A stretch of 64,000 nt of DNA from JAJZJT01 sp964610905 (GTDB lineage: Bacteria; Actinomycetota; Acidimicrobiia; Acidimicrobiales; RAAP-2), in contig CAZSYT010000006.1 in assembly GCA_964610905.1 (NCBI GenBank), forward strand, positions 1-64,000. Reading direction: 5' to 3'. The notes under the pieces were generated by a model. It saw only the letters and a list, made by a program, of their open reading frames with translations, was not told where the DNA came from and did no database searches. The translations under genes and the position numbers were made by a program. This document shows, piece by piece, positions 40,780 to 49,785 of the stretch. Position 1 is the stretch's first letter. Each line of letters starts with the position of its first letter.

Positions 40780-41601
40780 TCAGGTCGCCAGGTCGCGGCG
40801 GTCGAAGGCCGCCACGGCGACGGCGAGGAACACGGCGATCACGCCGACGAGCACGAGCACGTGCAGGGGCTCGACGCCCGCGGCCAGCGGGTCCACGCCG
40901 AGGGCGTGGTACCACGGCGACAGGGGCCGGGCCGGCCGGAGCCACGTGACGAGGTCGGGCAGCGAGCTGAGCAGGTAGGCGACCACCACCACCAGCGCGC
41001 CCACGCCGCGGGCGAGGCCCCGCCGACCGGTCGCCGCGCCGACGGCGAGGGCGACTGTCCCGAACGACACGGCGAGGAGGGCCGAGGCGAGGACCGCGGC
41101 GGTCAGCGCCTCTGCGCCGACGCGCAACCGGACGAGCGGCGCGCCGACGGCCAGCACCACCCCGAGCGCCGCGGCGGCGAGGACGGTGCCCGTGGCCATG
41201 GCCGCCCACTTCTCGACCACGACCCGCCGGCGCGACACGGGGTTGGCGAGGAGCACGTCGACCGTCCGGCGCTCCTCCTCGCCGGCGGTGAGGTCGGAGC
41301 CCCACAGGACGGCGAGCACGGTGAGGAGCAACGGGCCCGTCAACGAGAAGACCTCGGCCCGGAGGTAGCCGGGGCCGGTCGTGTAGTCGGCGACGTCGAA
41401 GAGCGTCTTCAACGTCTGCGGGTAGGCCTCGATGAGCTTGGAGAACTGCTCGTTTCCCCGCACGGTCGGGTAGATCGCCAGCATCACGACGGCCAGCCCG
41501 GCGAGGCCGACCGCCCAGCCGACGAGCGCCCGGCGCTGCTCGTGGAAGGCCCGCTCGTAGACGGAGTGGAGCGTGGCGGGGACTTGGTCACGTCGCGTCA
41601 C
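40780..41601 (-). CDS. ABC-2 type transporter permease
   Basis: 273 aa with about six membrane helices. The first is GWAVGLAGLAVVMLAIYPTV, and the AGEEERRTVDVLLANPVSRRRVV stretch (in part) between helices 2 and 3 is the coupling segment typical of ABC-2 export permeases of the NatB/YhaP kind. It partners the ATPase gene just upstream, with which it overlaps by 14 nt. GTG 41601 was chosen as the first start inside that overlap. The exported substrate is unknown; drug, lipid or sodium export have all been proposed for related pairs. Confidence 0.85.
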   Translation of the reverse strand: MTRRDQVPATLHSVYERAFHEQRRALVGWAVGLAGLAVVMLAIYPTVRGNEQFSKLIEAYPQTLKTLFDVADYTTGPGYLRAEVFSLTGPLLLTVLAVLWGSDLTAGEEERRTVDVLLANPVSRRRVVVEKWAAMATGTVLAAAALGVVLAVGAPLVRLRVGAEALTAAVLASALLAVSFGTVALAVGAATGRRGLARGVGALVVVVAYLLSSLPDLVTWLRPARPLSPWYHALGVDPLAAGVEPLHVLVLVGVIAVFLAVAVAAFDRRDLAT

Positions 41602-42661
41602 GGTCGGCTCCCGTCCTCCTCGCCACCGGCCGGGGACCGGTCCTCGCACCGGTCGGCGAGCCGGTCACGACCTCGCCGGCGTCGACCGCTTTGCCCGTGG
41701 CGGTGCCGCTGTGGTCGTCGGCGTCGGCGGCGAAGAAGGTGAGGAACAGCTCCTCGAGGTCGGGCTCGCGCACCGACAGGTCGAGCAGCTCGAGGCGCGC
41801 CAGCGCACGGACCACGGGGTCGAGCGACCCGGTGACCTCGAGATGGACGGCGCCGTCCCCCACCGTCCTCCGGACGACGCCGGGGACGTCGGCGAAGGCC
41901 CGGGCGTCGAGCCGACCGGCGACGCGGGCGTCGACCAGGTGGGCCGAGCGCGCCCGCAGGTCGGCGACGCGCTCGACGGCCAGGAGGCGTCCCGACCGGA
42001 TCAGCCCCACCCGGTCGGCCACCCGCCCGACCTCCGAGAGCACGTGCGACGACAGGAACACCGTGCGACCGGCGGCGGAGGCGTCGCGCATGACCTGGTG
42101 GACCTGGTGCTGGACGATCGGGTCGAGCCCCGAGGTGGGCTCGTCGAGGAGGAGCAAGTCGGGCGCGCCCATAAGGGCCTGGACGAGGCCGACCTTCTGG
42201 CGGTTCCCTTTCGAGAGGGCGTGGATGGGTCGGTCGAGCTCGAGGTCGAACCGGCGGGCGAGCCCTTCGACCTCCGACCACGTCGGGCCGCCCCGCAGGT
42301 GGGCGAAGTGCCCGAGGAGCTCGCGGGCGGTGAGCCGCTCGTAGAGGGCGAGGTCCCCCGGCAGGTAGCCCAGCCGGCGCCGGACGGCGACGCTGTCGCG
42401 CCGGACGTCGAGGCCGAACACCTGCACCGTTCCGGCGTCGGGACGGATGAGGTCGAGGAGGAGGCGGATCGTCGTCGTCTTCCCGGCGCCGTTGGGCCCG
42501 AGGAACCCGAAGACCTCACCGGGGAGGACGTCGAGGCTCACGTCCTCGATCCCCCCACCCCCCCGGTACTGCTTGGTGACGTGCCCGAGGTGGACCACCG
42601 GGAGCTGCTCGCCCGGCGCAGCCGGTCCCGCGTGCCGTGCGACGTCGACACCGGGTTCCAT
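41588..42661 (-). CDS. ABC transporter ATP-binding protein
   Basis: 357 aa. The nucleotide-binding domain has Walker A FLGPNGAGKTTTIRLLLDL, the Q-loop near GYLPGDLALYERLTA, signature-like LSKGNRQKVGLVQALMGAPD, Walker B LLLLDEPTSGLDP and the H-loop SSHVLSEV. The C-terminal extension of ~80 residues resembles DrrA/CcmA-type ATPases. SKGNRQK in place of LSGGQ is usual in this group. It forms an exporter with the overlapping permease. ATG 42661 is used. Confidence 0.93.
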   Translation of the reverse strand: MEPGVDVARHAGPAAPGEQLPVVHLGHVTKQYRGGGGIEDVSLDVLPGEVFGFLGPNGAGKTTTIRLLLDLIRPDAGTVQVFGLDVRRDSVAVRRRLGYLPGDLALYERLTARELLGHFAHLRGGPTWSEVEGLARRFDLELDRPIHALSKGNRQKVGLVQALMGAPDLLLLDEPTSGLDPIVQHQVHQVMRDASAAGRTVFLSSHVLSEVGRVADRVGLIRSGRLLAVERVADLRARSAHLVDARVAGRLDARAFADVPGVVRRTVGDGAVHLEVTGSLDPVVRALARLELLDLSVREPDLEELFLTFFAADADDHSGTATGKAVDAGEVVTGSPTGARTGPRPVARRTGADRDAT

Positions 42662-42779
42662 GCCCCAACCGTGCGCCCCGTCCGCCCCCGTGAACAGGGC
42701 CGGAGGTCACCTCGGGTCGCACCCGCTCGCCTCGGAGAGGCTGGGCGACGCGGCGGGACGGCCGCTCCGGCTACCCCCC

Positions 42780-42785
42780 TACACT
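42780..42785 (+). promoter_or_regulatory. -10 element of the DHA2 exporter gene, leaderless
   Basis: TACACT ends 6 nt before ATG 42792, the same sequence and spacing as at 21288. Confidence 0.6.
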
Positions 42786-42791
42786 CCGCCC

Positions 42792-44342
42792 ATGCCCTCG
42801 CCACTCCGCCGGCCGACTGCCACGACGTCGGGCGGCCCCGACCGTCACACGCCCGACGCGCTGGTCCTCGCCCTCGTGTGCGTGGCGCAGTTCATGGTCG
42901 TCCTCGACGTCTCGGTCGTCAACGTGGCACTGCCCTCGATGCAGCGCAGCCTCCACTTCTCCGAGACCAACCTGCAGTGGGTGGTCACGGCGTACGCCCT
43001 GACCTTCGGGGGCCTCCTGCTGCTGGGCGGGCGTGCCGCCGACCTGTTCGGACGACGACGGATCTTCCTCGTGGGCCTCGCCCTCTTCACCGGGGCCAGC
43101 CTCCTCGGGGGCTTCGCCTCCGACCAGACGACGCTCGTCGCCGCACGCGGCCTCCAGGGCATCGGGGCAGCGGTCCTCTCGCCGGCAACCCTGACCATCC
43201 TGACGGTGACCTTCACCGAGGTCCACGCTCGGGCGCGGGCGCTCGCCCTCTGGAGCTCGGTGGCCGCCGGCGGCGGAGCGGCCGGCGCGCTGGTCGGCGG
43301 ACTGCTGACCCAGTACCTGTCGTGGCGTTGGATCCTCTTCGTCAACGTCCCCATCGGGGTCGTCGTCTTCACCGTGGCCCGGCTCTCGCTGACCGAGTCG
43401 CGTGCCGCCGGGCGGCGCCCGTCGCTCGACGCGGTGGGCTCGATCGCCGTCACGGCCGGGCTCGTCGCCCTCGTCTACGCCATCGTCAACACCGACCAGG
43501 TGCCGTGGACCGCGACGTCGACCCTGCTCGTGCTGGCAGCCGCGGTCGTGCTGCTGGCGACCTTCGCCGTCGTCGAGTCCCGCTCCCACCAGCCGCTCGT
43601 CCCCCTGCGCCTGTTCCGTTCGCGTGCGCTCGCCGGTGCCAACGCCGTGATGGTGTGCTTCGGCGCGGCGATGTTCGCCATGTGGTTCTTCCTGACCCTG
43701 TACCTGCAGCAGGTCCTCGGCTACAGCCCTCTCGCCACCGGCTTCGCCTTCCTGCCCCAGACTGCGGCCGTCGCCGTCGGTGCCATGGTGAGCGGGCGCG
43801 TCTCGCCCCGGGTCGGGCCCCGGCGCATGCTGCTCCTCGGCGCCGTGCTCGCCGCCGCCGGCCTCCTCTGGCTCACTGCCATCACCCCGACCGGCAGCTA
43901 CTGGGCGGGACCGTTCGTCGGCGGCATGCTGTCCACCCTCGGGATGGGCCTCGCCTTCACGCCCATCACCCTCGCCGCCACCCTCGGCGTGCCGCGGTCC
44001 GAGGCCGGGCTCGCCTCCGGGCTCGTCAACACCAGCCGGCAGGTCGGCGCGTCGATCGGGCTGGCGGCGCTCTCGACCGTGGCCGCCGAGCGGATCCGCG
44101 CCGCCCACCTCGCCCCGGGGGCGACGGGGCCGGCGGCCGCCCGCGCCATGACCGCCGGGTACAGCCGCGGCTTCCTGGTCGCAGCGTGCATCGGCGCCTC
44201 CGCCGCCCTCCTCACCCTCGTGGTGCCGGGGAAGCCGAGGACGAGGAGGCGGCCGGTGCCCGCCGGCGGGCCCGACGCGGTCGCGCCGCTCGGGGCCGAC
44301 GCCGACCGGAGCGAGCCCCACGCACCGCTCGTCCTCGACTGA
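42792..44342 (+). CDS. MFS transporter, DHA2 (EmrB/QacA) family
   Basis: 516 aa with 14 predicted helices. TM1 has QFMVVLDVSVVNVALPSMQR, the family signature. LLLGGRAADLFGRRRIFLVG is motif A and ALVGGLLTQYLSWRWILFVN motif C, the antiporter motif. It is a drug or metabolite:H+ antiporter; the substrate is unknown. A long shared frame extends upstream, but ATG 42792 is supported by the -10 element. It is divergent from the ABC exporter, so both could belong to a toxin-efflux locus. Confidence 0.93.
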   Translation: MPSPLRRPTATTSGGPDRHTPDALVLALVCVAQFMVVLDVSVVNVALPSMQRSLHFSETNLQWVVTAYALTFGGLLLLGGRAADLFGRRRIFLVGLALFTGASLLGGFASDQTTLVAARGLQGIGAAVLSPATLTILTVTFTEVHARARALALWSSVAAGGGAAGALVGGLLTQYLSWRWILFVNVPIGVVVFTVARLSLTESRAAGRRPSLDAVGSIAVTAGLVALVYAIVNTDQVPWTATSTLLVLAAAVVLLATFAVVESRSHQPLVPLRLFRSRALAGANAVMVCFGAAMFAMWFFLTLYLQQVLGYSPLATGFAFLPQTAAVAVGAMVSGRVSPRVGPRRMLLLGAVLAAAGLLWLTAITPTGSYWAGPFVGGMLSTLGMGLAFTPITLAATLGVPRSEAGLASGLVNTSRQVGASIGLAALSTVAAERIRAAHLAPGATGPAAARAMTAGYSRGFLVAACIGASAALLTLVVPGKPRTRRRPVPAGGPDAVAPLGADADRSEPHAPLVLD

Positions 44343-44375
44343 CTGGCGCCGCCGCGCGAGAGGGCGCGGCAGCCC

Positions 44376-45179
44376 TCAGCGGCGGGGCTCGACCACCAGG
44401 TTCTGCACCGCCCGCCCGATGCGCCCCTCGGCGTCCCACAGCGCCGACTCGGTGGTCCCCACCCCCGGCGTGCCGAAGCGCGTGCGTGCCGACAGGCAGA
44501 CCCACTCGCCCACCGGCGGGCGGTAGAGGTCGACGGTCAGGTCGGGGTTGATGAACACGTTCCCCTCGAAGTCGATCTCGGCCGAGATGCCGTTGCCGAA
44601 GTCGGCGGCCGCGGCCGCACGTTGCCACGGGCTCACCGGAGCGCCGGCCACGACGGGACAGCGCAGGCGGAACCAGGCGGTCGCCGGTCCCAGGCCGTCG
44701 AACCGCCCCTCGACGAAGCGGATCTCGACTCCCGCGTTGTGGTACGCGCGGTAGCCGGCCTCGAAGGTCGGGGTCGGCTGGCCGTGCTCCCAGCCCGGCG
44801 GGGCGGCGTCCTCCTCGACCGTCGCCGAGGCCTCCACGCCTGGCACCCGGCGGATCCGCAGGCCGCGGGCCCAGGCCACCTCGGTGCCCCCGCAGGTGAC
44901 GACGACGTCGACCAGCTGCACCTTGCGCCCCGGCCGGACGAGGAACGTCGCCACGGACAGGTGGGAGACGGGCACGGGACGGAGCAGCTCGACGGTGAGG
45001 CGCACGAGGACGAGGTCGCTCTCGGGGGCGGCGTCGCGTTCGAGGGCGTGGACGACCAGTGCGGCCACCGGACCGCCGTGGAGCGCGTCGGGCGACCACG
45101 GGCCGCGCGCCAGCTCGGTCGGGGCGAAGCCCGACCCCTCAGGCTCGAAGAGCGCGCCAGGGCCGGAAGGCGATGCCAT
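44376..45179 (-). CDS. TesB-like acyl-CoA thioesterase
   Basis: 267 aa double-hotdog protein. The first hotdog includes GPWSPDALHGGPVAALVVHALE, with the helix that packs in the fold, and VRLTVELLRPVPVSHLSVAT. The second includes EIDFEGNVFINPDLTVDLYR. This matches the 4HBT_3/TesB-like thioesterases common in actinobacteria that hydrolyse acyl-CoA. The substrate range is unknown. ATG 45179 follows a minus-strand TAGCGT (45188-45193) by 8 nt, consistent with a leaderless mRNA. Confidence 0.85.
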   Translation of the reverse strand: MASPSGPGALFEPEGSGFAPTELARGPWSPDALHGGPVAALVVHALERDAAPESDLVLVRLTVELLRPVPVSHLSVATFLVRPGRKVQLVDVVVTCGGTEVAWARGLRIRRVPGVEASATVEEDAAPPGWEHGQPTPTFEAGYRAYHNAGVEIRFVEGRFDGLGPATAWFRLRCPVVAGAPVSPWQRAAAAADFGNGISAEIDFEGNVFINPDLTVDLYRPPVGEWVCLSARTRFGTPGVGTTESALWDAEGRIGRAVQNLVVEPRR

Positions 45180-45187
45180 GGCGCCCG

Positions 45188-45193
45188 ACGCTA
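45188..45193 (-). promoter_or_regulatory. -10 element of the thioesterase gene
   Basis: TAGCGT on the minus strand ends 8 nt before ATG 45179. Confidence 0.45.
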
Positions 45194-45323
45194 CGGGGCG
45201 GCGCGGCCGGGCGCCAGCCGCCGGGGTGGCGCGCCGGCACCGTCCCACCTACCATCGGCGCCGGCACCGCCGGGTGCCTCTCGTCGGCCGGGACGTCGGC
45301 CGCACAGCCCACTAGGGGGAACC

Positions 45324-45707
45324 ATGGGAGAGGCGACCGCCGCCATCGACATCGACCGCGACCCGGACACCGTCTGGTCTGTCGTCGGCGACTTCGGCGG
45401 CATCGGGGGGTGGATGCCGGGCATCGAGTCGTGCCGCGTCGACGGCGAGGACCGCATCCTCGCCATGATGGGGATGGAGATCACCGAGCGGCTGGTGTCG
45501 AGGGACGACGCCACCCGCGTGCTCGTCTACTCGATCACGAACGGCGTCCCCGTCGAGCGGCACGAGGGGACCATCACCGTCTCGGCGTCCGGTGACGGCT
45601 CGCACGTCACGTGGCACGTCGACGCCGCGCCCGACGACATGGCCCAGTTGATGGGCGGTCTCTACCAGCAGGCGCTCGAGGCACTGAAGAAGCACGTCGA
45701 GGGCTGA
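45324..45707 (+). CDS. SRPBCC family protein (polyketide cyclase/dehydrase fold)
   Basis: 127 aa helix-grip protein. MGEATAAIDIDRDPDTVWSV, FGGIGGWMPGIESCRVDG and a C-terminal long helix ending ALEALKKHVEG follow the START-like SRPBCC pattern with a large ligand cavity. The ligand or activity is unknown. ATG 45324 has an AGGGGGA site. It is followed 15 bp later by a second SRPBCC gene, so the two probably form an operon and may derive from duplication. Confidence 0.85.
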   Translation: MGEATAAIDIDRDPDTVWSVVGDFGGIGGWMPGIESCRVDGEDRILAMMGMEITERLVSRDDATRVLVYSITNGVPVERHEGTITVSASGDGSHVTWHVDAAPDDMAQLMGGLYQQALEALKKHVEG

Positions 45708-45722
45708 GCGCCCGGCCTCCCC

Positions 45723-46280
45723 GTGCCCGGTCCCGACACCCCCAGCCCCCCCGAGGCACGGGGAGGGCTCCACGTCGAGGTGGTCGCCCACAGCACGGCC
45801 CCGGTCGACGTCGTCTGGGACCTCGTCGCCACCGTCGCCCGGTGGACCGAGTGGTCGTTCGTGACGCGTGCCACCCTCGAGCGGGAGGGCAGTCCCGATC
45901 CGGACGGCGTGGGCGCGCTGCGCCGGCTCACCGTGCTCGGGCGCGGGTCGCGAGAGGCGGTCGTCGCCTGCGAGCCCCCCCACCACCTCGCCTACACGAT
46001 CGTGTCGGGGTTCCCGGTCCGCCGGCACCGCGCCGACGTCGAGCTCGAGCCGTCGGGCTCGGGCACCCTCGTCCGATGGGCTGCACGGTTCGACCCGTCG
46101 GTCCCCGGGACGGGCCGTGCCACCGCGCTCCTCATGCGCACGGTGCTCGGACAGCTGGCCCGGTCGCTCGTCCGCCACGCCGACGCCATCGGAGGCGAGG
46201 CCGTGGGCGGTGCCGGCCCCGGTGCGGGCCCGGGCCCCTCGACCGGCTCAGGTGCCGGTGGAGGGTCAGCGGGCTCCTGA
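45723..46280 (+). CDS. SRPBCC family protein
   Basis: 185 aa. Residues 15-155 show a START-like fold: HVEVVAHSTAPVDVVWDLVA, TEWSFVTRATLEREG and a final helix LLMRTVLGQLARSLVRHADA. A Gly/Pro-rich low-complexity tail of about 30 residues follows. Its last 15 nt overlap the 3' end of the convergent rpiB gene. GTG 45723 is the first codon after the upstream SRPBCC gene. Ligand unknown. Confidence 0.8.
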   Translation: MPGPDTPSPPEARGGLHVEVVAHSTAPVDVVWDLVATVARWTEWSFVTRATLEREGSPDPDGVGALRRLTVLGRGSREAVVACEPPHHLAYTIVSGFPVRRHRADVELEPSGSGTLVRWAARFDPSVPGTGRATALLMRTVLGQLARSLVRHADAIGGEAVGGAGPGAGPGPSTGSGAGGGSAGS

Positions 46281-46742
46281 GCCCCCGCAATGACCGTCGA
46301 GCTCCTCCTGTTCGATGGCAGCGACCTCGGCGAGGCGGACGGCGTGCCGGCCGCCGTCGAACGGCGTCGCGAGGAACACGTCGACGATGTCGAGGCCGAG
46401 CTCGATGGCGACCACCCGTGCCCCGAGCGCCAGCACGTTCGCGTCGTTGTGCCGGCGCGCGTAGCGAGCCGTGTACTCGTCGTGACAGAGGGCTGCCCGG
46501 GCACCGATCACCTTGTTGGCGGCGATGGCCTCGCCCTGGCCGCTCCCCCCGACGACGATCCCCACCTCGGCCTGGCCGCGCACGACGACACGGGCGACCT
46601 CGGCACAGATGGGCGGATAGTCGACGGGCTCCGGCGAGTTCGTCCCCCGGTCGTCGATGGCGTGACCGGCCCCGACCAGGTGCGCAACGAGCGTTCGCTT
46701 GAGCGCCAGTCCGGCGTGGTCCGAACCGATCACGATCTCCAC
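46266..46742 (-). CDS. rpiB: Ribose-5-phosphate isomerase B
   Basis: 158 aa. It interconverts ribose-5-P and ribulose-5-P in the pentose phosphate pathway. VEIVIGSDHAGLALKRTLVA is the N-terminal signature. The active-site loop is VVGGSGQGEAIAANKV: a Glu follows the Gly loop, as in M. tuberculosis RpiB, rather than the Cys of E. coli-type enzymes, so the lack of that Cys is not a defect. GTG 46742 has AGGAG upstream and overlaps the epimerase stop by 13 nt, suggesting coupling. Confidence 0.95.
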   Translation of the reverse strand: MEIVIGSDHAGLALKRTLVAHLVGAGHAIDDRGTNSPEPVDYPPICAEVARVVVRGQAEVGIVVGGSGQGEAIAANKVIGARAALCHDEYTARYARRHNDANVLALGARVVAIELGLDIVDVFLATPFDGGRHAVRLAEVAAIEQEELDGHCGGSGAR

Positions 46743-47971
46743 GGCTGCTCCTGCTCCTCCCCGGCCCCGGCACCGACGGGCCACTGCCCGGCGAGCGCGC
46801 CCAGCCGGCCCGACGCAGGTGGTGACGCGGCGCTCCGTGGTGGGAGCGCCCCCACCGGACCACTCGGCTCGTCCGTCCACACGGGCCGCATGGCCGCCAC
46901 CCGCTCGGGGCGCACCTTGCCCGTCTCGACGAACCACCGAGCCGCCTCGGCGAGGGCCTCGGAGGCCGGGCGGGACACGTAGCCGAGCTCGGCTCGGGCG
47001 CGCCGGTCGTCGAAGGCCATGTGCGTGGTGGCCATCAGCGCCCCCTCGAGCGGCACCCGGGGCGCCCGGCCGAGGAGCCGCCCTTCGACGAGCTCGGAGA
47101 GCCGGCCGGCGGCCACGGCGAGGCGCCTCGGGACCCTCCAGGCGGGGAGGGGCAGCCCGGTGGCGGCGGCGAGGTGGGCGAGGACCTCGGCCATCGAGAG
47201 GTTCTCGCCGCCCAGGATGTAGCTGCGCCCCGTCCGTCCCCGTTCGGCCGCGAGCACGTGGCCCGCCGCCACGTCGTCGACGGCGACGACGTTGAGGGTG
47301 GTGTCGACGGTCCCGGGCAGGCGCCCGTCGAGGTAGTCGAGGACCGTGCGCCCGGTCGGCGTGGGCCCGGCGTCTCGAGGGCCGACCGGGGTGGTCGGCT
47401 GCACGAGGACGACGGGGGCACCCTCGGCGGCGGCACGGAGGACCTCGTGCTCGGCCACGTACTTCGACTGCTTGTAGGCCCCGAAGAGGTGGTCGACCGT
47501 CGGGTACGACGTCTCGTCGGCGGGGCGGTCGCGCCGGGCGCCGTGGACACCGATGGTGCCCACTGTCGACGTGTAGACGACCCGCTCGCACCCGGCACGC
47601 CGCGCGGCGTCGAGCACGGCGCGGGTCCCCCCCACGTTGACGTCGTAGAAGGCAGCCCGGTCTGGCGCCCAGAAGCGGTAGAGCGCGGCCACGTGGAAGA
47701 CCACCCGGGCACCGTCGACGGCGCGCCCGACCGCCGCCTCGTCGCGCAGGTCGGCCTCGACGACCCGGACGTCGAGGCCGTCCAGCGTCGGAGCCGGGCC
47801 ACCAGGCTCGACCATGGCGGTCACCTCGGCCCCGCGGGCGACGAGGGCCCGCGTGAGGGCCGAGCCGATGAACCCGTCGGCTCCGGTCACCGCGACCGGC
47901 GTGCCGGCCACGAGACGACGTGCCCCGTCGCCGGTCTCCACGCCGCCGCCCCCGTCCGCCCCGACGCTCAC
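46730..47971 (-). CDS. NAD-dependent epimerase, HpnA-like (hopanoid-associated)
   Basis: 413 aa extended SDR. VAVTGADGFIGSALTRALVA is the NAD loop, FHVAALYRFWAPDRAAFYDV matches the characteristic HVAADYRLWAPD region of hopanoid-associated sugar epimerase HpnA, then VVYTSTVGTIG (Ser/Thr) and YKQSKYVAE (Tyr-Lys). A ~70-residue low-complexity tail follows the domain. HpnA's exact reaction is not settled; it is linked to hopanoid side-chain sugars by gene context. GTG 47971 overlaps the aminotransferase stop by 4 nt. A generic dihydroflavonol-reductase-like enzyme is the alternative. Confidence 0.75.
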   Translation of the reverse strand: MSVGADGGGGVETGDGARRLVAGTPVAVTGADGFIGSALTRALVARGAEVTAMVEPGGPAPTLDGLDVRVVEADLRDEAAVGRAVDGARVVFHVAALYRFWAPDRAAFYDVNVGGTRAVLDAARRAGCERVVYTSTVGTIGVHGARRDRPADETSYPTVDHLFGAYKQSKYVAEHEVLRAAAEGAPVVLVQPTTPVGPRDAGPTPTGRTVLDYLDGRLPGTVDTTLNVVAVDDVAAGHVLAAERGRTGRSYILGGENLSMAEVLAHLAAATGLPLPAWRVPRRLAVAAGRLSELVEGRLLGRAPRVPLEGALMATTHMAFDDRRARAELGYVSRPASEALAEAARWFVETGKVRPERVAAMRPVWTDEPSGPVGALPPRSAASPPASGRLGALAGQWPVGAGAGEEQEQPWRS

Positions 47972-49383
47972 GACCGTGCCGCGGCGGCCACGCGCCGGCG
48001 GTCGGAGCGGACCCTCATCGAGTTGCGGACCATGGTCCTGCCCACCTCGGCGAGCACGGTAGAGCGGGCGAGGTCGGTGAGGACGTCGTCGAGGGCCTCG
48101 ACGAACCGGTCGAGCTCGGCGTCCGAGACGACGAGCGGCGGCAGGAGCTTCACGACGTTGACGTTGTCGGCCGCCACCTGGGTGAGGATCCCGTGGCGGT
48201 GGAAGAGAGGGACGACGACGAGCTGGGAGAAGAGCCCCTTGCGGGCCAGCTCCATCAACGAGAAGCGGGCCCGGGCGCCGAAGCCGTGGGGCGGCCCGAA
48301 CTCGAGTCCGACCATCAGCCCCATGCCCCGCACGTCGTGGAGGAGCTCGTGGCGCTCGGCGAGGACGGCGAGCCGCTCGCGGAAGCGAGCCGAGGTCCGG
48401 CGCACGTGCCCGAGGACGTCCTCGTCGTCGAAGACCGCGAGCGTGGCCAGTCCGGCCACCATGGCCAGCTGGTTGCGCGAGAAGGTCGAGGAGTGGACGA
48501 CGGCCCGGTCCATCGAGCTGTAGACGGCGTCGAAGACCGGGGTGGTCGTGAGCACCGCACCGACCGGCACGTAGCCGCCCGAGAGCGCCTTCGACACGGT
48601 GATGACGTCGGGCCGGACGCCCCAGTGCTGGTGGCAGAAGAGCTCGCCGGTCCGACCCATGCCCGTCTGCACCTCGTCGACGACCAGCAGGGCGCCGGAC
48701 CTCCGGCACCGTTCCTCGGCCCCGGCCAGGTAGCCCTCGGGTGCAACGTTGACGCCCTTGCCCTGGATGGGCTCGACCACGAAGGCGGCGACGTCACCCC
48801 GGGCGAGCTCGGCGTCGAGGGCGTCGAGGTCGCCGAAGGGGACCATGGTGCACCCGGGGAGGAGGGAGCCGAACCCGGTGCGGAATTCCTTGCCGCCGTT
48901 CAGGGCGAGGGCGCCCGTGGTGAGGCCGTGGAAGGCGTGGTCGCAGAAGAGGATGCGGTCACGGCCGGTCGCGCACCGGGTGAACTTGATGGCGGTCTCG
49001 ACGGACTCTGCGCCCGAGTTGGTGAAGAAGACGCGCTCGATCCCCTCGTGGGCCCGTGCGACCAGCGCCTTGGCGAGCACGCCCGGAAGCAACGCGCAGT
49101 CGAGCTGGACGAGGTTGGGGAGGTCGGCGTCGAGTGCCTGGCGAAGGGCGTCCTTGACCACCGGGTGGGAGCGCCCGAGGGCGAAGACGCCGAAGCCGGA
49201 CAGGAAGTCGAGGTACTCCCGCCCCTCGTCGTCGACGAGCACCGCACCCTCCCCACGGACGTAGCGCCGGTCGAACCCGAGCGTGGCGAGCACGTCGACC
49301 AGGCGGGGGTTCATCGCCTGACGGTGCAGGTCGAACTGCTGGGCTCGATGCTCCGCCAGCACGGCGGCGAGGTCGAACGGCAC
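47968..49383 (-). CDS. Class III PLP aminotransferase, possibly HpnO-like
   Basis: 471 aa. FFTNSGAESVETAIKFTR is the PLP phosphate site, LLVVDEVQTGMGRTGELF has the PLP-ring Asp, and ITVSKALSGGYVPVGAVL the Schiff-base Lys. The N-terminal part FDRRYVRGEGAVLVDDEG then FLSGFGVFALGRSHPVV is like aminotransferases found in hopanoid clusters (HpnO, making aminobacteriohopanetriol). Its tight coupling to an HpnA-like gene supports this; an ornithine/GABA-type aminotransferase is the alternative. GTG 49383 has a GGAGGGAG site; the long frame upstream crosses an assembly gap and is not coding. Confidence 0.7.
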   Translation of the reverse strand: MPFDLAAVLAEHRAQQFDLHRQAMNPRLVDVLATLGFDRRYVRGEGAVLVDDEGREYLDFLSGFGVFALGRSHPVVKDALRQALDADLPNLVQLDCALLPGVLAKALVARAHEGIERVFFTNSGAESVETAIKFTRCATGRDRILFCDHAFHGLTTGALALNGGKEFRTGFGSLLPGCTMVPFGDLDALDAELARGDVAAFVVEPIQGKGVNVAPEGYLAGAEERCRRSGALLVVDEVQTGMGRTGELFCHQHWGVRPDVITVSKALSGGYVPVGAVLTTTPVFDAVYSSMDRAVVHSSTFSRNQLAMVAGLATLAVFDDEDVLGHVRRTSARFRERLAVLAERHELLHDVRGMGLMVGLEFGPPHGFGARARFSLMELARKGLFSQLVVVPLFHRHGILTQVAADNVNVVKLLPPLVVSDAELDRFVEALDDVLTDLARSTVLAEVGRTMVRNSMRVRSDRRRVAAAARS

Positions 49384-49543
49384 GGCTCCCTCCGGTCTGC
49401 TCGGACGGTGCGCCTCCCATGGCCGGCGGCCGGCGGTGGCCCGGTGCCCGCTCGGACGCGGACCGGTGCCCCCGGTCACGGCGACGCTCCCGGGGCCTCG
49501 TCGAGGCGACCGGGACGGGCCCAGCGTAGCGGCGGCGGCGGGC

Positions 49544-49602
49544 CCGGATCGTCGGGCCCGGATCGTCGGGCCCGGATCGGCGGGCCCGGATCGTCGGGCC
49601 CG
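49544..49602. repeat. Tandem GGGCCCGGATCGTC units
   Basis: About four 14-bp units, one with GGC in place of GTC, run up to the sequence shared by both sides of the gap. Confidence 0.85.
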
Positions 49603-49785
49603 CAGGAGCGCAGCGCCGGGGACGGCGGCGCACCANNNNNNNNNNNNNNNNNNNNNNNNNNNNNNNNNNNNNNNNNNNNNNNNNNNNNNNNNNNNNNNNN
49701 NNNNNNNNNNNNNNNNNNNNNNNNNNNNNNNNNNNCGGGCCCGGATCGTCGGGCCCGCAGGAGCGCAGCGCCGGGGACGGCGGCG

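Noticed and set aside
46266..46742. rpiB as a defective isomerase because the E. coli-type Cys is absent
   Set aside because: The loop GGSGQGE matches the M. tuberculosis-type enzyme, which uses Glu instead.
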